From: Haematococcus lacustris
Lineage: Eukaryota; Chlorophyta; Chlorophyceae; Chlamydomonadales; Haematococcaceae
Length of the DNA: 64,000 nt
Direction of reading: 5' to 3'
NCBI GenBank assembly: GCA_030144725.1
Contig: JASKMD010000023.1
Span: 821,320-885,319 of the forward strand
Shown here piece after piece: positions 11,090 to 22,260 of the stretch. The notes beneath the pieces were generated by a model that ran no database searches, was not told the origin of the DNA, and saw nothing but the letters and a program-made list of their open reading frames with translations. The position numbers and the translations under genes were made by a program. Positions within the stretch are counted from its first letter, which is position 1; every line of letters begins with the position of its first letter.

Positions 11090-12664
11090 ACTTGTATAAC
11101 TTCAATTTACAGAGGCGGTAAAACGATTCTGAGCTCGGCGGAGCCGAGCTGATCATTGCCTTTAGTGTAACATTTGAGGCAGTCGTTCGTATGTTGCTTG
11201 GTGAGGGTCAGTCGTTGTTGTGGATTGCGCTACGGACGAGATACTGGTGGCTTTCTTTGGTTGAATGGAGGACTTGCACGGCGACAATGACGGCGACAGC
11301 GGTGGCTCCGACCCTGACATTGGTAAGTTCGACCTTCACTATTGCCGAGACGGCCTGCCACGCACGGATTGCGGTCTCACAGAAATCACCATCTGCCCTC
11401 GATTTGCTCGTAGGGACACCCGTGATTCTGCCAGCGACATTGTGGATGCCACAATGGCTATAGTCAGGTTTCTTGTTTCCTCAGCGCGTCTCGCCGCCGC
11501 CGCCGTCGCCGCTTCAAATGCCCAGCTATCTTGCCCCAAACATTGCCATCGTGACCTTAAGCGTAGGTGCTGCCCTAACCGTGTATTCGAAGTGGCCGGT
11601 TTCTTTGTTCTTAGGGCAGCCGTGCCATTGTTGCAGCTGCCATGGACACAACTGCACAAGTGCTAGGGCCTGGGTTGCTTGGGTAGCAATAACCAGGGCA
11701 CCATCATGTGCAACTGTATCCATGTTTTGTAGGTGCACTTGCAGTTGCTCCGTGTGCATTGTGTTTGCCACATCATGTTGCTTTGTCTACCGCAGGGCTG
11801 CTTGGTTGTGGAGCTCCTTCTTAGCATGTTGGCGCTAATGCTCACGGCTTATTCAAACATTGCCTCAGAGCTCAGTTAGGTGAGGGAGCAGATCCTCGTA
11901 GCATGAAGTCTTGCATGACGGCTGTCATTACCCTTTTTGATGTCCTTGTGCGCAGGAGTTGAGTTGAACACATGTCCAATGTTGCGGCAACGGTTGGTTG
12001 CTCTCAGCCTGCCCTCAGCCCCAGCTCGGGCCACATTGCCAGCTCCTCCACCACTTCTCAGTCCTCTCTCTCTCCCTCTCTCTCTCTCTCTCCCTTGGAC
12101 TGCATTGTTGTTCCCTCATCACCAAGCTTTGGCATGCCATGCACAGTGAAGAGTAATGTTGTTGCTGGCGCTGTTGAGGAGGGCGCACATCACACGGTTG
12201 GTGTTGTGCTTGTTGATGCTCTCAGCCCGCCCTCTGCCCAGCTCTGGCTACCTCCATCACCTCTCGGTCCTACCATTCTCTCTATACCTTAGATAGCGTT
12301 GTTGTCCCTCATAATCACCAGCCTTTGGCATGCCACGCCTAGTGGAGAACGGCATGGCACTACTCATGTGTCGGCTAGTGCTTAGTCATCTGTATGTCAC
12401 AATGTGTTGCAAGTGGTGTTCATGGTGCCTTGTATTGGGCCGGGCACCCTCTTCTCTTGGATTAACTGGCGATCTCATGCAAGCAAGCATCTATGCTATG
12501 TTAGAATGTATGCAAATGCACGTGGTGAATTGCATGATGAGTAATTGAAGCGCATGGGCGCATGAATTGCATGAGGTGCAAGGAGGAGTTGCGTTATTCA
12601 TGCAACTGCAAGGAACATGATATGAGGATGGGTTTGTGTATTGCCATGTGTATTGCCATGTGGT

Positions 12665-12785
12665 TGCGACTGAGCGGTTGGCTATAATTGACGGCTGGCT
12701 ATAATTGGCGGTTGGCTATAATTGACGGTTGCCTATAATTGACGGTTAGGACATAATTGACGGTTAGTAACATAATTGGGCGTCG
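12665..12785 (+). repeat. minisatellite, unit near GGTTGGCTATAATTGAC
   Basis: About six imperfect copies of a 17-20 bp unit built on CTATAATTGACGGTTG, with gradual sequence drift toward the right end. Confidence 0.85.
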
Positions 12786-13784
12786 GTTGCCTTTGTTACA
12801 GCCTTTTGAAATGCGGGCAGAAACCGTTTAGATCCGGGTAAATTGAAGTTATGTCTAGGTCAGTTCAGGATCACCTGCTGCACCTGAAGCAAGTATTTGA
12901 ATTACTGCGTAAGAATAAGTTGTACTAGTACAGTAGGCCCGTCCCACATCGGACGGACAGCAAGACATGGCTGCAATGCGTGGCTGGGACGGCCGTAAAG
13001 CTACAACCTGTTGAAGGCCCAGAAAGAAGAAAGAAAGAAAGAAAACTACTCCGGTACAAACCGGCGTGCATTAAGGGAGGAGCTTCCGCCTGTGGCGCGG
13101 CCTGCTCCCACCTCCAAACGTTGGACACAGGCTGGACATGTCCCCAACAAGCTGCCCTAGCTGTAGCCACAGACCACAGCTAGCACCCAAGGCAAACAAA
13201 GAGGCATGAGAGGAGCAAAGACTAGTGCACTCGGCAGCTGGCCTTATCTCTTCTCCTCGTTGACGAGAGCAATTCCAGCCTTGTCCGCCGGATGTCGCAC
13301 TAAAAGCTGAAGTTCAGGCTCCAAAAGTCCAAACTTCAGCTGTCAGCCAACGTCCCGCGTTGAGGTAGCTCTGCTCCCTCCTTGACGACGCCAGCAACTC
13401 CACAACAGCTCGATGACCCGCAGCGGTCGTGTGCGGCACCCGGACCTCATTTGTATTCCGCTGGACAAAGCGGTGCCCGTTCAAGCCTGGGAAGGCTTTC
13501 CCGTTGCATCCCAATTTATATACCGCTGGGTGCGGTGGTGAGGTAGCTTAGCCAATCCGTGCGACCGAAGTCAACGCGGATTGTTACCAGGGCCACCGCG
13601 TGGAGGTGCCTCACCGCCAGCCCCGTTGAAGGCCCAATGCAACATGTTCATAGCATCAACAGCAGTAGTAAAGCAAAGGTAATGTTGTGCCAACATGTCG
13701 TTATGCCAATATGTTGTCATGCCATCATGTCAATATGTTGTTACGCCATCATGCCATGTTGGTTGTCGGTTGACTGCTGCCCCC

Positions 13785-14270
13785 GCTGCTGCTGCCCCTG
13801 CTACTGCTACCAATGCTGCTGCCCCTGCTGCTTCTGCCCCTGCTACTGCTACCCCTGCTGCTGCTGGTGATGATGATGCTGCTGCTGCCCCTGCTGCTGC
13901 CGCCGCTGCCGCTGATGCCGCTGATGCAGCTGCTGCTGCTCCTGCCCCTGCTGTTGCCTGCTGCCTACCGCCGCCTACTGCTGCCTTCTGCTGCCGCTGC
14001 TGCCCCTCTTGCTGCTGCCCCTGCTGCTGCTGCCCCTGCTACTGCTGCCCCTGCTGCTGCTGGTGATGATGCCGCTGCTGCTGCCCCTGCTGCTGCTGCC
14101 TCTGCTGCTGCTGCCCCTGCTGTTGCTGCCCCTGCTGCTGCTGCCCCTGCTGCTGCTGCCCTTGCTGCTCCTGCCCCTGCTGTTGCCTGCTGCCTACTAC
14201 TGTTGCTGCCGCTGCTGCTGCCCCTGCCCCTGCTGCCCCTGCTGTTGCTGCCCCTGCTGCTCGCCTGGCT
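13785..14270 (+). repeat. CTG-rich (CCCCTGCTGCTG) satellite
   Basis: Nearly 500 bp of CTG, CCTG and CCCCTG words. All reading frames stay open because of the composition, giving poly-Leu, poly-Ala or Cys-Cys-Pro proteins that should not be annotated as genes. Confidence 0.9.
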
Positions 14271-14500
14271 GCTTTTCGGGGCTAGACACCTGCCATCAGG
14301 TGCATTGGGGACGTGAGGCTCCCTTGCGCTGAAGCAGAGGCTGAGCATGTTTTACCGCATAGGCAGTGCGCAAAGTGCACGCATAGGCAGTGCGCATAGG
14401 CAGTGCGCAAAGTGCACGCCACGCCCGCCACGGCCAAGCGCCGCATCCGTGAGCTGCAGCCCAGTCATGGCCGTGGACTGCGACTGTCAATTCAAATTGA

Positions 14501-14753
14501 TGGGCCAACCTGCGTGATGTTATATTTCATTCCGCGCACTGGCGCCACCACGTGCCGAGCCATGATCGCAGCTCAAACGTAATTATTCGTCTCAAAAAGT
14601 CGCCAACCGAAAGTGAATCTCACTGCCCAGTGCAGAGCTGGGGCTGTCTTCTTGTATGGTTGGTGGCTCTGATTAGAGGAGGCTGTGCGCGCGTTTGCAG
14701 GCCATTCCGAGCACATTTTTCATCTTGCCCCCTTATATTTTTTATATGTAGAT
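14501..14753 (+). repeat. 253-bp direct repeat, left copy
   Basis: Matches 16359-16611 with very few differences; both start TGGGCCAACCTGCGTGAT and end TTTTTATATGTAGAT. The pair brackets 1.6 kb. They could be LTRs of a short non-autonomous (TRIM-like) element or a segmental duplication. No TG...CA termini or target duplication was found, so the class is unresolved. Confidence 0.85.
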
Positions 14754-15130
14754 TATAATATAATATTGTATTATTATACAATATTGTATTATTATATTAT
14801 AATATTATATTATATTACTGTAATATAGTTATATTATTATTGTAATATCGTTATATATTAGTTGTAATATAGTAATATAGTTGTAGAAATTAGTTGTAGA
14901 AATTAGTTGTAGAAATTTGTTGTAGAAATTAGTTGTAGAAATTTGTTGTAGAAATTAGCTACCGGAGTTGTTGTACTCTGACCTGTAGAAATTAGCTACC
15001 GGAGTTGTTGTACTCTGACCTGTAGAAATTAGCTACCGGAGTTGTTGTGCTCTGACCTGTAGAAATTAGCTACCGGAGTTGCTACCGGAGTTGTTGTGCT
15101 CTGACCTGTAGAAATTAGCTCTTAGCTGCT
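14754..15130 (+). repeat. AT-rich stretch and 36-37 bp minisatellite
   Basis: About 125 bp of TATAAT-type AT-rich sequence, unusual in this GC-rich window, is followed by short GTAGAAATTAGTT repeats. Then come about four copies of a 36-37 bp unit containing AGCTACCGGAGTTGTTGT and CTCTGACCTGTAGAAATT. One extra unit end recurs near 15560. Confidence 0.85.
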
Positions 15131-15270
15131 GCTCTTAGCTGCTACCGGAGGTGCCGAGACCCCCAACCCCTCTCATGCAACAAGGGTTGTAGCACAAGCT
15201 GGAAGTACACGCAAGCTACAAAAAGCAGGAAAGGCGAGAGAAGCGAACTGCAGCGGAGCTGTCCATCACC

Positions 15271-15546
15271 ATGGAGTTTGCGTCTACAGATACACGACAG
15301 CGGTACCAGGCCGCAGCTGTGGAGCAACAGCTGGCTGCAAAAGAGCAAGCAAGCAATCGTGCAAGGATGGCAAAGCAGCATATTCAAGCCATAGCCATGT
15401 ACCGTTCTGCAATCAAGCCATTGCCTGAGAAAACAATGAAGCTCAGCTTAGATCAATTGAGGCAGTTGTGGGGTGTAGTAGGCCGGGGTCCTCCGGCAAA
15501 GACAGTCTGTGGGCTGCTGGATGCACTTGATGCACATGCACTATGA
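15271..15546 (+). CDS. small hypothetical ORF between the 253-bp repeats
   Basis: A 91-residue ORF, highly charged and helical, with an Ala/Gln-rich N-terminal half (AAAVEQQLAAKEQASNRARM) and a C-terminal part LSLDQLRQLWGVVGRGPPAK. It is the only non-repetitive reading frame in the 2.1-kb unit bracketed by the direct repeats. I do not recognise it. It could be a fragment of an element-encoded protein or chance. Confidence 0.25.
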   Translation: MEFASTDTRQRYQAAAVEQQLAAKEQASNRARMAKQHIQAIAMYRSAIKPLPEKTMKLSLDQLRQLWGVVGRGPPAKTVCGLLDALDAHAL

Positions 15547-16358
15547 GCAATGTTGAATGGTGCTCTGACCTGTAGAAATTACACGACCTCCATCTGCACG
15601 AAGTGTTTGAGATACGGACACGCAGGAAATGCACCTGCAATGCACACATAGCGAGCGCTGCATGTGGTGTGGGCAACGACATCATCCATAACAATGGAGT
15701 CTGCGGTCGAAACTATGCTGTAATTGCTTGCAATATTACCTTTAGATGAAAATACGGCAAGGGGTTGCTATGGGCTCTGTTCACACACCACACAAGTTGC
15801 AGGCCTACTGGTTACACATGTGCCATGTGACACCACATCATGTGTGATGTGGTACTATCCCCTGCCAAGATGCACACACTTAATGCATCGTCATGCAACC
15901 TAATCTATTGCGTACCTTGTGCCATGGCGAGCCTACAGGTATGTTTTCAGCCTCAAATTCGCTGTGGCTGGACTGGGGGCCGGGTTTGCAACAGTTCTGC
16001 ATGGTCGCAGTCGGGTCCACAATTCATGAGTCCCACGCGTTCATTTTGGCAGCTACGCAGCGAAACAAGTGCCAATGTTCTCACTGGCATCGTCGGTCGC
16101 TCCACTTGCAAGGGGCACGAAAGTCAGCGGTCAAGCGATTAGAAGGCTTTGCGATGCGCATGGGGTCTATTGTACCGCACTCCGTCGACTGGACAGTTCT
16201 CTAGGCTACGCTTGGTCCAGATGCGGGCCACGGGGGTTAACATCCGTCAGGGAGCCAACAGCGACGCGCTGAGCCCAGCGGTGCAAGTCTTACATGCTGG
16301 GATGGCCTGCACGTGATATGCCAAAAACATATGCAGGACGTGTCACAGCTGACCGTAG

Positions 16359-16611
16359 TGGGCCAACCTGCGTGATTTTATATTTCATTCCGCGCACTGG
16401 CGCCACCACGTGCCGAGCCATGATCGCAGCTCAAACGTAATTATTCGTCTCAAAAAGTCGCCAATCGAAAGTGAATCTCACTGCCCAGTGCAGAGCTGGG
16501 GCTGTCTTCTTGTATGGTTGGTGGCTCTGATTAGAGGAGGCTGTGCGCGCGTTTGCAGGCCATTCCGAGCACATTTTTCATCTTGCCCCCTTATATTTTT
16601 TATATGTAGAT
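16359..16611 (+). repeat. 253-bp direct repeat, right copy
   Basis: Right copy of the repeat at 14501-14753. It ends exactly where gypsy-2 RT sequence resumes (GCTAAACTATCTAAATGT), so this edge is an insertion boundary. Confidence 0.85.
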
Positions 16612-18996
16612 GCTAAACTATCTAAATGTGAGTTTATGCGATATACACTTAAATTCTTAGGCCATCTGGTCACTGCTGGAGGTATTGCTGTAGACCCTGA
16701 TAAGGTCTCAACAATTGCTAACTGGCCTATTCCCCAGTCCCTCCAAGGATTGCAGTCATTCCTTGGCGCTGCTAATTATGTGCGCAAGTTTGTCTGTAAT
16801 TTCAGCAATATTGCTGCACCTCTCACAAATCTTTGTGGTAAAGGCGGTCAGTCATTTCCATGGCACGACTGGCCTGAGGTACCTTTGACAACATTCAATG
16901 CTCTCAAAGCTGCCATCGCTGCAGTACCCATGCTGAGACTACCCGATCACACCAAACCGTTCCAGGTTTACTGTGATGCGTCCCTTCAGGGACTGGGTGC
17001 GGTCCTCATGCAGGATGGCTATCCACTGGCTTATCTAAGCCGCAAGCTGTCACCTGCTGAGATCAACTACACAACTGGTGAACAGGAGTTCCTCTCCTTA
17101 GTCACAGCATGCAAAGAATGGCGCTGCTACTTAGAAGGCGTGCCATTCACTCTGTTCACTGATCACCAACCCCTGGTTGCTTTGCCTACCCAGAAAGTGC
17201 TATCTAGGCGCCAGGCTCGGTGGATGGAGTTCATGAGCAGGTTCTCATACAGTCTCGTGCATATTGCTGGCACTGTGAACCCTGCAGACCCTTTGTCCCG
17301 GATTGTGCACGATTCTCCAGAAAGTGTCTCGGTGTGTGCAGTCACCACCAGGAGGCAGGCCAAACTTTCTTTGGAGGGGGGGGGAGCTCGTGAGGCTGGC
17401 CTTCGTGCCGCTGCCCCGGCTGCCATCAGTGCGAAATCCCCCCTTGCTCTGTCACAATTTGAGAAAGATACCACGTGTGTTGAAGCCATGTTGGACCCGA
17501 TAGGGTCTGAGACCCCTGTTACACAGGATGAGACAGCGCAGTATCCTGCGGCTCCAGCTGCTCCTATGGGACTTTCTGATCAACTGAACCTAGGATACCA
17601 GCAGGACCCTGCGTTTACTGCCGAAGCTGATCATTCTGGAATGTACCAGGACACCGACGGTCTCTGGCGGATCTCTGGTAAGGACTTAGTGGTGGTCCCC
17701 AATGTGCCTGAACTGCGTGAGCACATTCTGCACGAAATGCATGATGCTGCTTATGCTGGCCATGTGGGAATGACCAAAACCCTCGAGCGTGTCACACGTG
17801 TATTCTGGTGGAACACTGTGCGTGCTGATGTGAGGGACTATGTGGGGACATGTGACGCGTGTCAACGCGATAAGTCCTCCAACTCTAAGCCAGGTGGTCT
17901 GTTGAGGCCCCTGACTGTCCCAGGGTATCGGTGGGAGCATGTGTCCATGGACCTTGTAACCAAGCTGCCTGCTGGGACCCACGGTTATGATGCCATCTGT
18001 GTCATTGTTGACCGCCTGAGCAAAATGGTGCAATTTGTGCCATGCAAGAAGTCCATGAATGCCATGACCTTCGCCCGGCTGTCCGTCAACAATGTATTCA
18101 AGTTACACGGCCTCCCGGCTGAAGTACTCACCGATCGTGGTGCACACTTTAATAATAAGTTCTGGCATGCTGTTAAAAAGCTGCTGGGTATGAAGACTAA
18201 TATGTCTACTGCCTACAGGCCACAGAGTGATGGCCAGACTGAGAGGTACAATCGTGTACTTGAGGAAATGCTTCGTCATTACATCTCTCCCACTCAGATT
18301 GACTGGCCTGATCACCTTGCCTTGGCTGAGTTTGCTGTCAACAACTCATGGCAGGAGTCTATACACTCCACGCCCTTCTTCCTCAACACAGGCCAGAGCC
18401 CTGTCACTCCTGGGCTGCGTGACCTGCCTGATGGCGGCCGCTGTCCCTCTGCCCATGCCTTTGCCACGTGGTGGAAAGAAGGTGTTGCCCATGCAAGGCG
18501 GCACATGGCTGATGCTCAGGCCAGGTACAAGCGTCATGCTGACACTGGTCTGAAAGACGTGGAGTTTGAGGTGGGTACACAGGTCTTGCTGAGCACCAGG
18601 AACCTGCGCATTAAGACAGGCAAGGTCCGCAAGTTTGTGCCACGTTATGTGGGACCCTTCGTGGTTGAGGCTAAGATCAATGCCAATGCCTACAGACTCA
18701 CTCTGCCTGCCAACATGAGCAGGCTTCACCCTGTCTTCCATGTGTCACTGCTCAAGAAGTACTCTGGCAGTGATGTGGGTATCATGCCTCCTCCTATGGA
18801 ATGGATGGATGAGACTTCTGTGTACTATGTTGAGCGTCTGCTTGACCACAGATACGTCCGTGCAGGAAAGGCTGGAGAGTTCCTGGTCCAGTGGGAAGGC
18901 TATGACGCCTCCTTCAATACTTGGGAGCCACGAGCCAACCTGACTGGCTGTGACAAGCTTCTGGCTGAGTACAATGCCATCCACTGTCTCAAGTGA
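16612..18996 (+). pseudogene. pol: gypsy-2 pol, 3' part: RT thumb, RNase H, integrase, chromodomain
   Basis: Reading frame of about 795 residues without its N-terminus. It starts in the RT thumb (KLSKCEF, LKFLGHLV). RNase H follows (YCDASLQGLGAVL, near 16970; TDHQPLV, near 17158). The integrase zinc finger (HDAAYAGHVG, CDACQRDKSS) and DDE core (MDLVTKLP, LTDRGAHF, QSDGQTERYNR) come next, then a chromodomain (VERLLDHR to WEPRANL). This segment is open to a natural stop, but it is cut off from the catalytic YLDD by the 5.7-kb interruption. Sequence differs clearly from gypsy-1, so it is another family of the same clade. Confidence 0.92.
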
Positions 18997-19548
18997 AGAC
19001 CCAGCCTATTAGGTGTTCCTGCTGAAGTGTTGTGGTGTGCTATGGGTTGTGTTGTGTGTGTGAGCAGCCTTCTGGCTGGATGGTTGCATTCTTGCACTTG
19101 AGCTATCATGCTCCTGGCTATCATGTGTGTTAACCAATCATGGTTCACACTAGCCCCAATAAGCAGTTGTAAGAGTACACAACCGCACGGCAGAATGCAT
19201 GGACAATCGTTGTTTTTTGTGTTGCATGCCTTGCCACGTCAGATGAATTACGTTGACACTAGGCGGTAGGGTTTAAAAAAGGCAGAGTCTGAAGATACAG
19301 ACAGTCATATACAGACCCAAGCTGATGTTCAGTTCCCACCTGAGCTCATTGTAATACTACGCCCTGTGCTCCTGTTGTTCCGCCAACAGCACAGCCCCGC
19401 TGCAAATACCGCAGCTAGTAAGTCCACTCCTAGAAGCTCCAGCGCAAGCTGAGATTAGAGCTTCAACTCCTAGACCAGCCCTTGGCTGAGAAATCGTATT
19501 TTTCAGCCAATAGCGCATGCATCCGGCCCACTAGCGCGCACTGTTACA
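18997..19548 (+). repeat. gypsy-2 3' LTR (left edge approximate)
   Basis: Non-coding DNA between the end of pol and a TTACA terminus at 19548. A TG-rich stretch near 19028 is a possible LTR start. The LTR is followed by a primer-binding-like sequence and gag-type sequence, not by unrelated DNA. Confidence 0.6.
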
Positions 19549-19550
19549 CG

Positions 19551-19568
19551 TGGTTTCCCTGATAACGT
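19551..19568 (+). other. putative primer-binding site after an LTR
   Basis: TGGTTTCCCTGATAACGT begins 2 bp after an LTR-type TTACA end, using the same TGGTTTCC start as gypsy-1. Confidence 0.5.
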
Positions 19569-19577
19569 TCATCTGCA

Positions 19578-20520
19578 GTGCCTCTTACTTTCGACGACGC
19601 TCTAGAAGTCGATCTTCCCTCCGGCGCGAGCACTCCTCGTAGTGACAGCCCCGCCTATAGTTCTACGACCTCTACTAGCGATAGCCCAGCACCTAGCGCA
19701 AGCTACGGACCTATAGTGTCCCAGCAGCCTACTGGGTCGCACCCAGTAACCCGAGGAGCACCTCAGCTCCCTACTCAACCCCAACCAACACCTCTAGTTC
19801 AGCCATCCGCGGTTTCCCGCGAGACGCATCAGGCGTTGCATCGTTGCCCCCGTTGCATATCCTTCAGAAGCGCAGCGGACTACTATGCTGGCCTAGCACG
19901 AGGCCAGGCACAACAGCTTAGCCAACAGGGGGAGTACATTCAACAACTACTTAGCATCATCCAGCGCCTTGCGCCCCCCGCACCTGTACCAACAGGTGTA
20001 CATTTTAGATACCTGCCCCAACCAGCACACTTAGCCCCACCTCCACCCCCACCTCCACCCCGGCGACCAACGCCTCTCCTTAGTGCCACAACCAGCGCCG
20101 TCCACCCCCCGCAACCCCGCCCAGCACCACCGGGACGACCACCGACAGCGGCAGCGACAGCGCCACCACTAGTCATGGCACAGAACCCCGTCATGGGAGA
20201 CATAGTAGCAGCCTTCCAAGCACTAGGGAATACCATCAGCACGTTGTCCAGACTCAGCAGCAACATGTGCAGCAGAATCACACAGGAGGACATGGCCTGG
20301 TAAAGTTGACGGAGGTACAACCGTATGATGGCAAGAGTAGCGCTTCAACATGGTTGTTTCAAGTTGAAGAGGTTTTTAGTCTCACTCCCGGGTTGACCGA
20401 CGAGTAGAAGATCATCTCCACTGGTGTAAGACTCACCGGTACAGCAGCCGCCTGGTATCTCTCGGTGCGGTCCACAACCGTTCCTCCCTTTACCTGGGAC
20501 ACCTTTAAGGCAGCCCTGCA
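19578..20520 (+). pseudogene. truncated gypsy gag downstream of the LTR
   Basis: A 241-residue frame (to 20303) is Ser/Pro/Thr-rich with a proline tract. Then, in another frame, a degenerate gag core follows: PYDGKSSASTWLFQVEEVF near 20315, AAAWYLSVR near 20440 and FTWDTFKAALHT near 20490. It has an in-frame TAG near 20405. It is cut at 20520 by sequence that resembles the end of a CACTC element (CACTCACACAAAATAGC). Gag after a 3' LTR implies a tandem or recombinant gypsy copy. Confidence 0.7.
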
Positions 20521-20995
20521 CACTCACACAAAATAGCAGCGTCACCTGCGCAGTTACTATGTGGCAACTGCGCAGTTTTCATGTGGCAACTGCGCAGTTT
20601 CCATGAGGCAACTGCGCAGTTTCCATGTGCAACTGCGCAGTTTCCATGTGGCAACTGCGCAGTTTCCATGTGGCAACTGCGCAGTTACCATGTGCAACTG
20701 CGCAGTTTCATTGTGGCAACTGCGCAGTTTTCATATGGCAACTGCGCAGTTTTTATGTGGCAACTGCGCAGTTACCATGTGCAACTGCGCATTTTTAATG
20801 TGGCAACTGCTCAGTTGCCATGTGGCAACTGCTCAGTTACCATGTGGCAACTGCGCAGTTTCTATGTGGCAACTGCGCAGTTTCCATGTAGCAACTGCGC
20901 AGTTTCCATGTGGCAACTGCGCAGTTTTCATGTGGCAACTGCGCAGTTACCATGTGCAACTGCGCAGTTTTTATGTGGCAACTGCTCTCTTACAA
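20521..20995 (+). repeat. AACTGCGCAGTT palindrome array with a possible CACTC end
   Basis: About 20 copies of the perfect 12-bp palindrome AACTGCGCAGTT, some degenerate (TGCTCAGTT, GCGCATTT), at 20-24 bp spacing with short spacers such as TCCATGTGGC. It starts just inside CACTCACACAAAATAGC at 20521, which resembles the X1 terminus CACTCACGATAAATAAG. The site interrupts a gag frame. This is a probable third member of the X family (X3); its right end was not found. Confidence 0.8.
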
Positions 20996-21450
20996 TTACA
21001 AAGTTTTGTACTATTGCTATCTTCAGCTGACAACCTAATGCTTTACAATAGAGTGCTGACAACATAGTGCTTTCATAATAGTGCTTTTCAAACCATCTTG
21101 GACTGCCCTGTGCTTGTGCTTTGGCTGTACTCAATTCATGTGTGGTGATAATGCCACTGCCATTGTCCATTGGCATCTGGCAGCTATGTGACCTGAGGGT
21201 GACTCCCGCGCTTCCTTCCAAGGCAGAGGGGTGGGGTGGGGTAGGTGGGGAGGCAAGGCGAGGGGAGGAGGGGTTATTGGTGGTGGTGGCAGGAGGGCGG
21301 GCGGGGCATGGCGCGAGGAGAGATGTGGAGAACGGAGGGGAGGGTGATAAACTGGAAGGTGGTAGTACATGCTGGTAGCACCTGGTGGGTATGGGAAAGG
21401 AGAAGGGGGGTGGGGGGAAGGGAGAAGGGAGGTAGGTGTGACTGTAAAAC

Positions 21451-21524
21451 CTGCAGCAAACAAACGGCATGCCAGCGGTGAGGGGAGGCGATAACGATTA
21501 ACGAACAAGGAGGTAGCCACTCAC
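21451..21524 (-). repeat. intron-like module, copy 1
   Basis: 74 nt on the minus strand, starting GTGAGTGGCTACC and ending TTTGTTTGCTGCAG, the pattern of a GT-AG intron. It is followed by GTTTTACAGTCACAC and a C-rich tract. One of six related copies in the window. Confidence 0.75.
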
Positions 21525-22182
21525 CGCTCACTCCATGCTGCTCCATGATGACTTCTTAATAATGACTTCTTACCATGCTCTTACTAACCTCCAAATCGGG
21601 CCTCCTAGATGCCTTGGGTCAGCTGCCTCCTTGCTGCTTATGGTGGGGACGTCAGGGGGGAGGTGACGGGGAGGGATGGGGATTGATAATGCCACTGCAT
21701 GTGTGATGATAATGCCCACTGCCATTGTCCAGGGTGGCTCATGCGCTTGCTATGTGAACATGCTATGTGATTATGCTATGTGAACATGTGTGATGGTTAG
21801 TGTGCATGCCTTTTCCATGCCTTTTCCATGCCTTTCCCACGCCTTTTCCATGATGATGCCATGCCTTTCCCATGCCTTTTCCATGCTGCTGCCATGTGCA
21901 ACCTGCCTAGGAGACTGGTGCAATCAGCATGGATAACTGATGCAACTTGAACTGGTCGTGGTGCAGAAGAGGGGTGAGTGGAGGAGGGAAGGGGGGTGGA
22001 GGTGGTAGTGGGTGGTGGTGGCGGGAGGGTGGGCGGGGCATGGCGCGAGGAGACGTGTGGAGAGGGGAGGGGAGGGTGATAGACTGGAAGGTGGTAGTAG
22101 ATGGTGGTGGTGGGTATAGGAAAGAAAAAGGAGGATGGTGATGGTGGGTGGGGGGAAGGAGTACTAAGTGCGACCGTCAGAC

Positions 22183-22260
22183 CTGCAGCAAGCACATGGC
22201 AAACCAGAGGTGAGGCTGGGTGATCAGTGATCACTATTCAGCGAGGGGGTCAGCACTCAC
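22183..22260 (-). repeat. intron-like module, copy 2
   Basis: 78 nt on the minus strand, GTGAGTGCTGACC to TGTGCTTGCTGCAG, followed by GTCTGACGGTCGCAC. The upstream flank AGCAGCATGGAGTGAGCG is shared with copy 1. Confidence 0.75.

Larger units (their letters stand above)
11090..14500. other. inserted non-coding repeat-rich DNA inside gypsy-2
   Basis: No gene can be supported. Contents include a second short palindrome (GAGCTCGGCGGAGCCGAGCT, about 11133), a TC-rich run at 12060-12095, a 17-20 bp minisatellite at 12665-12785, an AAAG/GAAA run at 13020-13045 and a CTG/CCTGCTG-rich satellite at 13785-14270. Open frames in the last block are Leu/Pro/Ala/Cys low-complexity artefacts. Confidence 0.6.

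Noticed and set aside
13695..14348. Poly-Leu and poly-Ala proteins
   Set aside because: Translation of a CTG/CCTG satellite in several frames; no unique domain.
14552..14758. Repeated 68-residue ORF (also at 16410-16616)
   Set aside because: It occurs twice because of the 253-bp direct repeat; no recognisable domain and no coding support beyond the open frame.
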